NCBI GenBank assembly: GCA_026647295.1
Contig: JAPKHB010000066.1
Coordinates: 1-13,945, forward strand
Direction of reading: 5' to 3'
DNA from: Planctomycetota bacterium
Lineage (GTDB): Bacteria > Planctomycetota > PLA2 > JAEUHO01
DNA length: 13,945 bases
The translations under genes and the position numbers were made by a program. This document shows positions 1 to 6,028 of this stretch, piece after piece. Each line of letters begins with the position of its first letter. The first letter of the stretch is position 1. Under the pieces are notes generated by a model that was not told where the DNA came from, did not search any database, and saw only the letters and a list, made by a program, of their open reading frames with translations.

Positions 1-298
1 GGGCCTCGGCCAGCGCGAGGAGGAGGCGCGGGCGCCCGCCCCGCGCGGCGAGCGGGGTGAGGTCCAGCGCCACGGCGCCCGCCGCAAGGCGCCGCAGCGT
101 CGTCGGGGCCCCGCGGCGGGCCGGCGCCGCCCCGGGCCCGAGCAGGGCCTCCTTGAGCCGCACCGCCAGCCGGTCGGCCGCCCGCTCGGCCCACAGCGCG
201 CGGGCCCGCGCGCGCACCGCCGCCGGACAGCGTTCGGCGGCCAGTCCCTCCGCGCGGCGGGCGAAGAGTCCCTCGGGGGGGCGGGGCGGGCGCGTCAT
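1..298 (-). CDS. Unknown protein downstream of sigma factor (partial, 3' end outside window)
   Basis: The first 99 codons of a gene whose end lies beyond the left edge. The ATG (298-296) overlaps the TGA of the sigma factor gene (297-295) as ATGA, the classic translational coupling overlap, which supports this being a real gene in the same operon. The visible protein begins MTRPPRPPEGLFARRAEGLA and is rich in Arg, Ala and Leu. There is no signal peptide, transmembrane segment or zinc-binding HxxxCxxC motif in the visible part, so nothing identifies it as a classical zinc-type anti-sigma factor. By position it could be a regulator or target of the sigma factor. I do not recognise the family. 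Confidence 0.6.
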   Translation of the reverse strand, partial: MTRPPRPPEGLFARRAEGLAAERCPAAVRARARALWAERAADRLAVRLKEALLGPGAAPARRGAPTTLRRLAAGAVALDLTPLAARGGRPRLLLALAEA

Positions 299-891
299 CG
301 GTCGTCCTCCTCGGTCGGAAGGGGTCCCACGGGCCCTTCGTAGCCCAGGTCCTCCAGCGCCTTGCGCAGCGCCTCGAGGCAGCGCTGGCGCGTGGGCCCG
401 ATGCTCCCCACGGGCATCCCCAGGCGCTCCGCGATCTCCGCGTACGCGGGCCGCTCCGGGTCCACGAAGAGCAGGTCGAGCAGCCGCCGGCAGCGCTCGC
501 CGATCGCGCCGTAGGCCTCGCGCACCGTCTGCACCTCCTCCAGGTGCGCCAGTTCGCCCGCGGGCAGCGGGCCGTCCTGCGCCTCCCGGCGGGCGACGGC
601 CCGCTCGCGGCGGCGGGCGGCGCGCTGACGGCGGCGGGCGCGCCACGCCGAGCGCCGCGCCGTCTGCGACAGCCAGCCCATCAGCCGGGTGCGCCGGCGC
701 AGCCGGCGCAAGGAACGGCACAGGGCGAGGAACACCTCTTGCACGACGTCGCCGGCCAGCCCGGCGTCCAGGCCGCTGCGCCGCGCGATGCCGTAGACGA
801 AGTCGGCGTACCGGTCGACCACCGCCGCCCAGGCGTCCTGGTCCCCGGCGAGGCAGCGGCGCACCAGTTCGGGGTCGCTGGGGGGGTCCAG
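295..891 (-). CDS. ECF-type RNA polymerase sigma factor (sigma-70 family)
   Basis: A 198-residue sigma factor that would direct RNA polymerase to a specific promoter set. Region 2 (about residues 8-85) carries PELVRRCLAGDQDAW, then a DVVQEVFLALCRSL helix (48-61) that matches the core-binding signature of ECF factors. A basic Arg-rich linker (80-105) follows. Region 4 (about 115-180) has a helix-turn-helix (AYAEIAERLGMPVGSIGPTR, 149-168) for -35 recognition. The N-terminal start is unusual. No ATG, GTG or TTG sits in frame just upstream, but a CTG at 891-889 follows an AAGGAGG ribosome site (902-896) by four bases and gives the normal ECF start MDPPSDPELV. The alternative GTG at 864-862 lacks a ribosome site and would trim region 2. 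An upstream in-frame start lies inside the preceding pyrophosphohydrolase gene and is less likely. No anti-sigma factor is recognised. It sits 59 bases after that gene and overlaps the next gene by ATGA. Confidence 0.85.
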   Translation of the reverse strand: MDPPSDPELVRRCLAGDQDAWAAVVDRYADFVYGIARRSGLDAGLAGDVVQEVFLALCRSLRRLRRRTRLMGWLSQTARRSAWRARRRQRAARRRERAVARREAQDGPLPAGELAHLEEVQTVREAYGAIGERCRRLLDLLFVDPERPAYAEIAERLGMPVGSIGPTRQRCLEALRKALEDLGYEGPVGPLPTEEDDR

Positions 892-895
892 GGCG

Positions 896-902
896 CCTCC
901 TT
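896..902 (-). promoter_or_regulatory. Shine-Dalgarno supporting a CTG start of the sigma factor
   Basis: AAGGAGG on the minus strand, four bases before a CTG codon in frame with the sigma factor. It is the only strong ribosome site near the expected N-terminus and no standard start codon follows it at workable spacing. A run of seven C's (minus strand, 886-880) lies just inside the gene, so a sequencing slip nearby should be kept in mind. Confidence 0.5.
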
Positions 903-950
903 CCGCCCGCGATGGTAGCCCGGCCGGCCCGCCAAGGCCGCGGGGGCGGG

Positions 951-1307
951 TCAGAGTTCGGTGTACTTGGCCGGGTTGCCTCGCGCGCGCTCCACCGGGT
1001 AGCGGCGGGCGTTGAGCGCGAGCTTGGCGCGCAGCGCCGCGCCCAGGTCCAGGTGCGCGGCGGCGCCCAGGTAGAGCACGAAGGTGAGCACGTCGGCCAG
1101 TTCCTCGGCGAGCCGTTCGCGCAAGGGGCCTGCCTGGGCGAGGTGCGCGAGGTCCGCGTCGTCCTTCCACAACACCACCTCCGCCACCTCGCCCACCTCG
1201 GCGGCGAGCCCGAGCACGAGGTCCTTCGGGCGGTGGAAGCGTGCCCAGTCGCGCGCGTCCCGAAAGGCGAGGACCTCACGCGTGAGTTCGGCGAGCGAGT
1301 CGTCCAT
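951..1307 (-). CDS. MazG-like nucleotide pyrophosphohydrolase (dCTPase/RS21-C6 type)
   Basis: A 118-residue all-alpha NTP pyrophosphohydrolase, predicted to cleave a (d)NTP to NMP and pyrophosphate with Mg2+ and so clean the nucleotide pool. The family metal-binding motifs are present: EVGE (E37-x2-E40) in the first motif helix and ELAD (E69-x2-D72) in the second. The flanking sequence RDARDWARFHRPKDL near the start and the C-terminal RRYPVE...KYTEL resemble the dCTP pyrophosphatase (DCTPP1/RS21-C6) branch rather than long MazG. The length is full for that single-domain branch. The ATG at 1307 is chosen because the family begins here; the longer open frame to 1427 adds an unconserved Arg/Pro/Gly-rich stretch. 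The ribosome site is weak. Substrate preference cannot be read from sequence. It is the first gene of a set with the sigma factor and is divergent from the propeller-like gene. Confidence 0.88.
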   Translation of the reverse strand: MDDSLAELTREVLAFRDARDWARFHRPKDLVLGLAAEVGEVAEVVLWKDDADLAHLAQAGPLRERLAEELADVLTFVLYLGAAAHLDLGAALRAKLALNARRYPVERARGNPAKYTEL

Positions 1308-1459
1308 GACGCGATCTTCACATGCCCGAGGGACCAAGGCCCCGCGTCCGGGCGCCCGGGCGCCGCGTCCTTCCGCGGCTGGCAAGGGGCATACCACCCG
1401 CGGTGCACGATGGCCGATGCGGCCCAAGGGCCGCGGCGCCTTGCCCGCCCCCGGGGGCC
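1308..1459. other. Divergent intergenic region with GC-rich inverted repeats
   Basis: A 152-base gap between two divergently transcribed genes, so it should hold both promoters. No convincing -10/-35 pair is visible. It does contain a perfect 14-base palindrome, GGCGCCCGGGCGCC (1351-1364), and a near-continuous inverted repeat, GCGGCCC-AA-GGGCCGC (1419-1434). In DNA this GC-rich, palindromes of G and C arise more often by chance, so regulatory meaning is only possible. Confidence 0.4.
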
Positions 1460-2131
1460 ATGCTCGACTCCCGGCGCATGGCCCGGCGTCCCCTCCGCAT
1501 CCAGGTCCCGCCCGCCAGCGACTGGCTCGGCCTGGACGAGATCGGCTTCCTCGGACGCTGGGTGCTCTCGGCCAACCGGCGCTGGCTGCTCGCGCACGGC
1601 AGCGTGCGGGGCCGCGACCCGACGCAGTGGTCGAGCGACCTGCCCGTGGGTGCGGCGTTGCTCTTCGACCACGGCGTCGAGGCGATGCGCCTCACGGGCC
1701 TGGTGCGCCCCGAGACGGTGGCCGTCTCCGAGGCGGGCGTGTTCGCGGTCTACGAGTGGGGGCGCTCGGACGACTTCCTGGGGCCGGCCTGCCAACTGCG
1801 CGCCTTCACCGCGCAGGGTCGTCAACTCCTCAAGCTGCAGCCCGGGGCCGTCGTGGATCATCCGGCGCTGTCGCCCAACGGGCGTTACCTCGTCTTCCAC
1901 ACGCTCGCCGCGCCGGCCGAGTCCCCGCGCAAGTCCGACGGGGCGAGCCTCTTCGCCCTGGACCTGGCGGGCCCGCTCCTGCTCTGGCAGGCCCCGGTGC
2001 CCGTGCGCTGGCCCACGGGCATCACGTTCAGCCCCGACGGCCGCACCGTGCTCGTGCACGGCGAGGGGACGCTGACCGAGGTCCCGCTGCGCGAGGGCCC
2101 CGGGCGCCCGGCGGCGCCGACGAACGGCTGA
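1460..2131 (+). CDS. Small WD40/PD40-like beta-propeller fragment protein, function unknown
   Basis: A 223-residue protein with no signal peptide or membrane segment. Two stretches have the PD40/WD40-like form: ALSPNGRYLVFHT (136-148) and TFSPDGRTVLVHG (189-201). A third strand-rich stretch, VAVSEAGVFAVYEW (87-100), looks like a degenerate repeat. The length allows only about three or four blades, short of a closed six- to eight-blade propeller, so it may form part of one, dimerise, or have a different beta fold. The ATG at 1460 is used; 1478 (MARRPLRIQV) is an equally plausible start and the open frame reaches back to 1322, but the extension looks non-coding. It is the only plus-strand gene, divergent from the pyrophosphohydrolase and convergent with the radical SAM operon, so no functional partner is implied. 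I cannot assign a role. Confidence 0.7.
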   Translation: MLDSRRMARRPLRIQVPPASDWLGLDEIGFLGRWVLSANRRWLLAHGSVRGRDPTQWSSDLPVGAALLFDHGVEAMRLTGLVRPETVAVSEAGVFAVYEWGRSDDFLGPACQLRAFTAQGRQLLKLQPGAVVDHPALSPNGRYLVFHTLAAPAESPRKSDGASLFALDLAGPLLLWQAPVPVRWPTGITFSPDGRTVLVHGEGTLTEVPLREGPGRPAAPTNG

Positions 2132-2201
2132 CCGCGCCGGGCGAGCGCCGCCTCCCGGTGCGCCGCACGTCCGTATCGCCTACCCCGCAACGCCGGCCAC
2201 G
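2132..2201. other. Convergent intergenic gap, no clear terminator
   Basis: Seventy bases between two convergent genes, where a bidirectional terminator would be expected. Only very short GC stems (about four base pairs) are seen and there is no T-run on either strand. Confidence 0.4.
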
Positions 2202-3467
2202 TCAGCGGCCGAGCAGGAGGCGCTGGTGGGCCAGCGTCGTACGCCAGACCCCGTGGCGGCGCCAGCGCCGGTCGCTGGTGCGTACGCGCCCGCGCGCAAG
2301 GCGCACCGCGCCCAGGGGCGCGAGCCGCCGCAGGAGACCCACGTCCTCCAGGCGGGGCAGGTCGGGGAATCCGCCGGCGGCGCGCAGCGTGGCGGCGGCG
2401 AGGAACAGGGCCTGGTCGCCGTAGGGGCGTCCCAGCAGGCGGGAGCGCAGGGCGACGCCCGTCTCGACCAGGCGCAGCGCCAGGCCCGGCCCGTCGATGC
2501 CCAGTTCGAAGGCCCCGGCGGCCGTGCCCCGCCAGCCGAGCACCCGGCGCAGGCGGCGGCCGTAGCCGGGGGGCAGGCGCGTGTCGGCGTGGAGGAAGAG
2601 CAGCGTCGCGGCGCGGGCTGCGCGCGCCCCGGCGTTGAGTTGGCGTCCGCGCGAGGCGGATTCCTCGACGACGCGCGCGCCGAGGGCGCGGGCGATGTCG
2701 GGGGTGCGGTCGCGGCTCCCGCCGTCGGCCACCACGACCTCGATGCCCGGCTCGCGCAGGGCCGAGAGCAGCGCGGCGGCGAGTTCCTCCTCCTCGTTCA
2801 GCGTCGGAAGCACCACCGAGAGCCACGGAGGCGCGGGCCCCGGGGCGAGGCGCCCGCGCGCCCACGCGGAAAGGTCCGCGGGCGTGTCGAGGTCGCCCAG
2901 CGCTTCGAGTCGGGCGACGCGCAGGCCGGCCGCCCGGGCGACGGCGAGCGTGCGCGCGAGGAGGTCCCCGCCGCCCCAGGGCATCCCGGTCCACAGCGCG
3001 GGCACGGGGCGACGCAGGCCGAGCAGCCAGTAACCCCCGTCCCGGGCCGGTCCGAGCACGAGGTCCGCGCCGTCCAGCGCGCGCGCGGCGGCCTCGAGGT
3101 GCCGGGGCCCGAGGTCCGGGCAGTCGCTGCCGATCGCCAGCACGCGGCGCGCCCCGCGGGCAAAGGCCGCTTCCAGCGCACGGCCGAGTCGGGCGCCCAG
3201 GTCCCCGGGACCCTGCTCGCCCGTCGCGTGCCGCCAGCCCCGCGGCGCCCAGGGACCGTCCGAAGGGGTGCCCGTGAGCCGCAGTTCGGCCGAGCGACCG
3301 GCGCGGCGGGCGAAGCGCCGTGCGGCCTCGAGCGTCCCCGCCAGCAACTCCGCGTGAAGGCGGGCGGCGCCGCGGGGGCCCAGCAGCGGGATCAGCCGCG
3401 TCTTGGCGGCGCCGGGCTCGGCGCGGCGCGCCAGCACCACCAGATGTTGGCCGCGGGGCGCCCGCAC
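2202..3467 (-). CDS. Fused rSAM-associated transferases: TIGR04282-type (DUF2064) plus TIGR04283-type GT2 glycosyltransferase
   Basis: A 421-residue two-domain cytoplasmic protein. Domain 1 (about 7-205) is a nucleotidyltransferase-like DUF2064 domain: PGAAKTRL (18-25), GSDCPDL (113-119), ARDGGYWLLG (141-150), PW (163-164) and DLDTPADL (192-199). Domain 2 (about 214-415) is a GT2 glycosyltransferase: LSVVLPTLNEEEEL (216-229), VVADGGSRD (245-253), RGRQLNAG (273-280), FLHADT (291-296) and GDQALF (350-355). These two families are the 'rSAM/selenodomain-associated transferases 1 and 2' and are placed with ArsS-type radical SAM proteins, where they are proposed to process the nucleoside/sugar part of arsenosugars; the exact reactions are inferred. 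The GTG start at 3467 is eight bases after the ArsS stop, preceded by AAGGG. No ATG lies in frame between them. It is the last gene of the operon. Confidence 0.88.
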   Translation of the reverse strand: MRAPRGQHLVVLARRAEPGAAKTRLIPLLGPRGAARLHAELLAGTLEAARRFARRAGRSAELRLTGTPSDGPWAPRGWRHATGEQGPGDLGARLGRALEAAFARGARRVLAIGSDCPDLGPRHLEAAARALDGADLVLGPARDGGYWLLGLRRPVPALWTGMPWGGGDLLARTLAVARAAGLRVARLEALGDLDTPADLSAWARGRLAPGPAPPWLSVVLPTLNEEEELAAALLSALREPGIEVVVADGGSRDRTPDIARALGARVVEESASRGRQLNAGARAARAATLLFLHADTRLPPGYGRRLRRVLGWRGTAAGAFELGIDGPGLALRLVETGVALRSRLLGRPYGDQALFLAAATLRAAGGFPDLPRLEDVGLLRRLAPLGAVRLARGRVRTSDRRWRRHGVWRTTLAHQRLLLGR

Positions 3468-3475
3468 GCCGCCCT

Positions 3476-4450
3476 TCAGACCAGGGCGCCGCCGCACGAG
3501 GAGCCCGCCCCGGCGGTGCAGCCAAAGCAGTGCGGCCCGGTGCGCACGCGCCGGCGCGCGAAGTCCGCGCCGAGGTCCTCCACCCGCATCCGGCCGGCGC
3601 CCGCGCCAAGGCCGAGCGCCAGGTTGAAGTCGCAGTCGTAGAGCGTCCCGTCCCAGCGCACGCTCACCTGACGGCGGCACATCAGGTGCTCGATCGTCGC
3701 GGGGTTGAACGCCGTGCGCAGCCGCGCCTCGTAGTCCGCGAGGGCGCCCTGGCGCGCGAGGTCGCGGGCGAAGCGGCCGATCGGCATGTTCGCAAGCGCC
3801 CGCAGGCGGTGAAAGCGCACGCCGGCCTCGCGCTCCAGCACCGTGCGGTAGGCCGCCTCGAGTTCCGCCTCCGGCGGCGGCAGCGCGGGGCCGAGCGGGT
3901 TGTAGACCAGGTCGAGCGGAAGGTCGGGCCGCACGCCGTAGCCGACGGCGTTGAGCCGCCGCAGGGCCTCGAGGCTGCGCGCGTGGACCCCGGACCCCCG
4001 CTGGCGGTTCACGTTCTCCGGCAGGTAGCAGGGCAGGGAGGCGATCAGCCGGACGCGCCGTTCGGCCAGCCACTCGGGCAGGTCCTCCCGGCCGGGGTCG
4101 AGCAGCACCACGAGGTTGGTCCGCACGATGACGGCCAGGCCGCGCGCCCGGGCGGCGTCCACGAAGGAGCGGAAGCAAGGGTGCAACTCGGGTTCGCCGC
4201 CGGTCAGGTCCAGCGTGCGCGCGCGCAGCCGATCGGCGGCGTCGAGCACGGCGCGAAACGTGGGCTCGTCCATCGCCTCGGTGCGCCGCGGCGAGGACTC
4301 GACGTGGCAGTGGCGGCAGGCCAGGTTGCAGCGCAGGCCGACGTTGACCTGCACGGTGTCGACGCCGGCGGCGCGAAGGTCGGCGCCGAGCGCGGCGCGC
4401 ACGCGCGCGGCGAAGGGGTCGGGGCCGGCCGGGCTCGGCGCGGGGGACAT
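3476..4450 (-). CDS. arsS: ArsS-type radical SAM/Cys-rich protein (arsenosugar biosynthesis)
   Basis: A 324-residue radical SAM enzyme of the rSAM/Cys-rich (TIGR04167-type) family. The 4Fe-4S/SAM motif is CNLACRHC (C41-x3-C45-x2-C48), followed by GGEPEL (84-89) for SAM binding. The C-terminal part has further cysteines (C258 in LMCRRQ, C273 in YDCDFN) and the family tail CFGCTAGAGSSCGG (308-321). In some homologues a selenocysteine occurs in this Cys-rich tail; here C308, C311 and C319 are all TGC codons, so this is the all-cysteine form. ArsS is reported to use SAM as a deoxyadenosyl donor to a methylated arsenical, giving the nucleoside precursor of arsenosugars. The ATG (4450-4448) shares its A with the TGA of the hydroxylase gene (TGATG), which fixes the start. 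No ArsM is visible in the window, so the arsenic role rests on family and the adjacent fused transferase. Confidence 0.88.
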   Translation of the reverse strand: MSPAPSPAGPDPFAARVRAALGADLRAAGVDTVQVNVGLRCNLACRHCHVESSPRRTEAMDEPTFRAVLDAADRLRARTLDLTGGEPELHPCFRSFVDAARARGLAVIVRTNLVVLLDPGREDLPEWLAERRVRLIASLPCYLPENVNRQRGSGVHARSLEALRRLNAVGYGVRPDLPLDLVYNPLGPALPPPEAELEAAYRTVLEREAGVRFHRLRALANMPIGRFARDLARQGALADYEARLRTAFNPATIEHLMCRRQVSVRWDGTLYDCDFNLALGLGAGAGRMRVEDLGADFARRRVRTGPHCFGCTAGAGSSCGGALV

Positions 4451-5265
4451 CAGCGCGGGCCCGCGGCGGGGGAGGGGGCGACCGGCCCCGGGGGGGCAAA
4501 GGGCAGGCGGAGCAGCGCCCCGAGGCGCTCGGTGCGGGCCGGGTCAAGGCCCGGGAGCCCGTAGCGCGGGCGGGCGGGGCCGCGCCTTGCGCGGCGGGTG
4601 CGGGCGAGCCGGTCCCACAACGAGAGCACGCTGGCGTAGTTCGAGTCCGTCTCCGCGCGGTCGGGCGAGTGGTGGATGCGGTGCAGCGCCGGCGTCACCA
4701 CGACGAGCCCGAGCCAACGGTCGAGCCGCTCCGGCACCCGGGCGTTGCTGTGGTGGAAGAGGATCACCGGCAGCAGGATCATCTCGTAGAGCACCACGTG
4801 GCCCGCGCCAAGGCCGAGGAGGAGCGCGACCGGGACGCGCCCCGCCGTGCCCAGGAGGATCTCGCCGGGGTGGAAGCGCACGGCCGTGCTGGCGTCCACG
4901 GCGGGGTCGGCGTGGTGGACGCGGTGCCAGCGCCACAGGAAGGGGACGGCGTGGTTGAGGCGGTGCCAGGCGTACATCCATAGGTCCAGGCAGAGGAGCC
5001 CGAGCCCGACGCCGAGGGCGCCCCTTGCGCCCAGCGCGCCGAGCAGGCCCGTCCCCGCCGGGGGCCAGGGCGCGAGCCAGGCCAGGAGGCCGCCCACCAG
5101 GAGGGCGTTTCCGGCCCCGAGGAGCAGGTTGCGCGCGTCGTGGCGCAGGCCGCCGCGGCCCTCGGCGAAGGCCGGCGCGAGGTGCTCGACGGTCCACAGG
5201 ATCGCGAGCGCCGCCCCCGTGGCCAGGGCCTTGTGCTCGGCGAGGGGGGCCGGCAGGGCGTCCAT
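4450..5265 (-). CDS. Sterol desaturase / fatty acid hydroxylase family membrane di-iron protein
   Basis: A 271-residue integral membrane protein of the FA_hydroxylase superfamily, which uses a di-iron centre held by clustered histidines and O2 to hydroxylate or desaturate lipids. The histidine boxes are present: HRLNH (101-105), HRVHH (114-118), HHSN (171-174) and HRIHH (195-199), with FHPGE (131-135) and the conserved DSNYASVLSLWDRL (207-220). Hydrophobic segments lie at about 13-30, 47-66, 72-98 and 140-170. The C-terminus (about 222-271) is Arg/Pro-rich and not conserved. The ATG at 5265 has a GAGG ribosome site and lies nine bases after the DsbB-like gene; its stop overlaps the ArsS start by one base. 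Tight coupling to arsS suggests a role on the same product or the membrane that holds it, for example an arsenolipid, but the substrate is unknown. Confidence 0.87.
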   Translation of the reverse strand: MDALPAPLAEHKALATGAALAILWTVEHLAPAFAEGRGGLRHDARNLLLGAGNALLVGGLLAWLAPWPPAGTGLLGALGARGALGVGLGLLCLDLWMYAWHRLNHAVPFLWRWHRVHHADPAVDASTAVRFHPGEILLGTAGRVPVALLLGLGAGHVVLYEMILLPVILFHHSNARVPERLDRWLGLVVVTPALHRIHHSPDRAETDSNYASVLSLWDRLARTRRARRGPARPRYGLPGLDPARTERLGALLRLPFAPPGPVAPSPAAGPR

Positions 5266-5274
5266 GCCTCATCC

Positions 5275-5841
5275 TCAAGGCGCGTAGGGCGGCCGGCAGA
5301 CGACCGGTGCGCCGTCGTAGGGTGCATCCGGCGCCGGCGGGAGCGGGGGCGCCGAGGCCACGCTCGCCACCGCGAACAGCGCGCCGAGCGCCAGCGCGAC
5401 CACGCCGGCCCGCCGGGCCGGGGCGCGCAGCGTCGGGGGGACCAGGACGGCGCAGAGGAGGAGCAGCGCGCCGAGGCTCTGGGTGGGAGCCGAGCCCAGG
5501 CCGAGGAGCCCGGCCGGACACTCCAGCGTCCCGCGCGCCTCGAGGAACACGTGGAAGAGGGCGACGCCGAGCCCCCCGGCCGCGCACAGGAGGGCCGTGG
5601 CGAGCGCCGTGGGGCGCGCCCCGGCCCCCGGCACCAGCCCGCCGAGCAGCAGCGCCCCGAGCGCCGCCATGGCGAAGGTGCGCTGGTAGAAGCAAAGGGG
5701 GCAGGCCTTGAGTCCGAGGAGCATCGAGAGGGCGAGGCTGCCCAGCACGGTCGCCAGGGCCACCAGCGTGGCCAGCACGTAGCCACAGCGGCCGGCGGCC
5801 GGGGCTTCGGGGGATGCAGCGGGGCCTACGGGGGCGGGCAT
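5275..5841 (-). CDS. DsbB-like membrane disulfide bond formation protein
   Basis: A 188-residue multi-span membrane protein. CPLCFYQR (47-54) is the DsbB first-loop redox motif with its quinone-site neighbourhood, after a first membrane helix at 20-42. Further hydrophobic segments lie at about 55-72, 78-98, 122-137 and 144-163. In DsbB the second periplasmic loop has two cysteines; here loop 100-121 shows only C108 (LECPAGLLGLG). The remaining periplasmic candidate, C182, is in the C-terminal tail after an apparent fifth helix. The family oxidises a partner thiol protein and passes electrons to quinone; no DsbA-like partner is in the window. The ATG at 5841 follows AGGAGG (5853-5848) at good spacing. 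It is the first gene of the four-gene operon ending in the fused transferase. A VKOR-type protein is a less likely alternative because of the YQR after the Cys pair. Confidence 0.82.
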   Translation of the reverse strand: MPAPVGPAASPEAPAAGRCGYVLATLVALATVLGSLALSMLLGLKACPLCFYQRTFAMAALGALLLGGLVPGAGARPTALATALLCAAGGLGVALFHVFLEARGTLECPAGLLGLGSAPTQSLGALLLLCAVLVPPTLRAPARRAGVVALALGALFAVASVASAPPLPPAPDAPYDGAPVVCRPPYAP

Positions 5842-5882
5842 GGAACGCCTCCTGCGGGGTCGGGCCGGTGGACGTCCGGCCC

Positions 5883-5917
5883 TTCGGGAACGAGCGGTTA
5901 CGATCGCGATTCCCGAA
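5883..5917 (-). promoter_or_regulatory. Perfect 8-bp inverted repeat at the predicted transcript start of the dsbB-like operon
   Basis: TTCGGGAA (5883-5890) and its exact reverse complement TTCCCGAA (5910-5917) are separated by 19 bases. The spacer itself contains the palindrome ATCGCGAT, whose last T is shared with the right arm (5903-5910). The repeat begins about four bases after the -10 hexamer on the minus strand, so it would cover the transcription start. This is a normal position for a repressor operator, or it could fold as a 5'-UTR hairpin. The cognate regulator is not in the window. Confidence 0.5.
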
Positions 5918-5920
5918 CGA

Positions 5921-5949
5921 AGTATACGCTGCCATCGCCCCAGGCGATC
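5921..5949 (-). promoter_or_regulatory. Candidate promoter for the dsbB-like / hydroxylase / arsS / transferase operon
   Basis: Minus-strand TATACT (5926-5921) is one mismatch from the consensus -10 TATAAT and lies in the least GC-rich part of the window, about 80 bases before the first start codon. No good -35 hexamer is found 16-18 bases upstream. Instead the -35 position is occupied by an inverted repeat, ATCGCC-N3-GGCGAT (5934-5948), which could be an activator or repressor site. The pattern suggests a regulated promoter. Confidence 0.5.
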
Positions 5950-6028
5950 GAGAGGCGCCCACAGGCCAGCACGAGGGAGCGGCGGCGAGGTCCCCGACGC
6001 ACAGCGGGGCGGACCCCGGCGCCGGCAC

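Noticed and set aside
57..2075. A 672-codon plus-strand open frame over the sigma factor and pyrophosphohydrolase genes
   Set aside because: Its composition is almost wholly Arg, Pro, Ala and Ser with no family motif. The minus-strand genes with clear motifs explain the interval.
3476..3478. Possibility that the UGA ending ArsS is a selenocysteine codon with the protein continuing
   Set aside because: The protein already ends at the usual place just after the SSCGG tail, the next gene's ribosome site and GTG follow directly, and the read-through peptide has no resemblance to the family.
3468..4547. Extension of the fused transferase frame back through the ArsS gene (781 codons open)
   Set aside because: The upstream part overlaps ArsS in another frame and is Arg/Pro-rich; the transferase domain begins just after the GTG at 3467.
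6000..6028. Short GC stem after the second TolC-family gene as a terminator (CGGGG-N4-CCCCG)
   Set aside because: There are only five base pairs and no T-run, and such stems are common by chance at this base composition.
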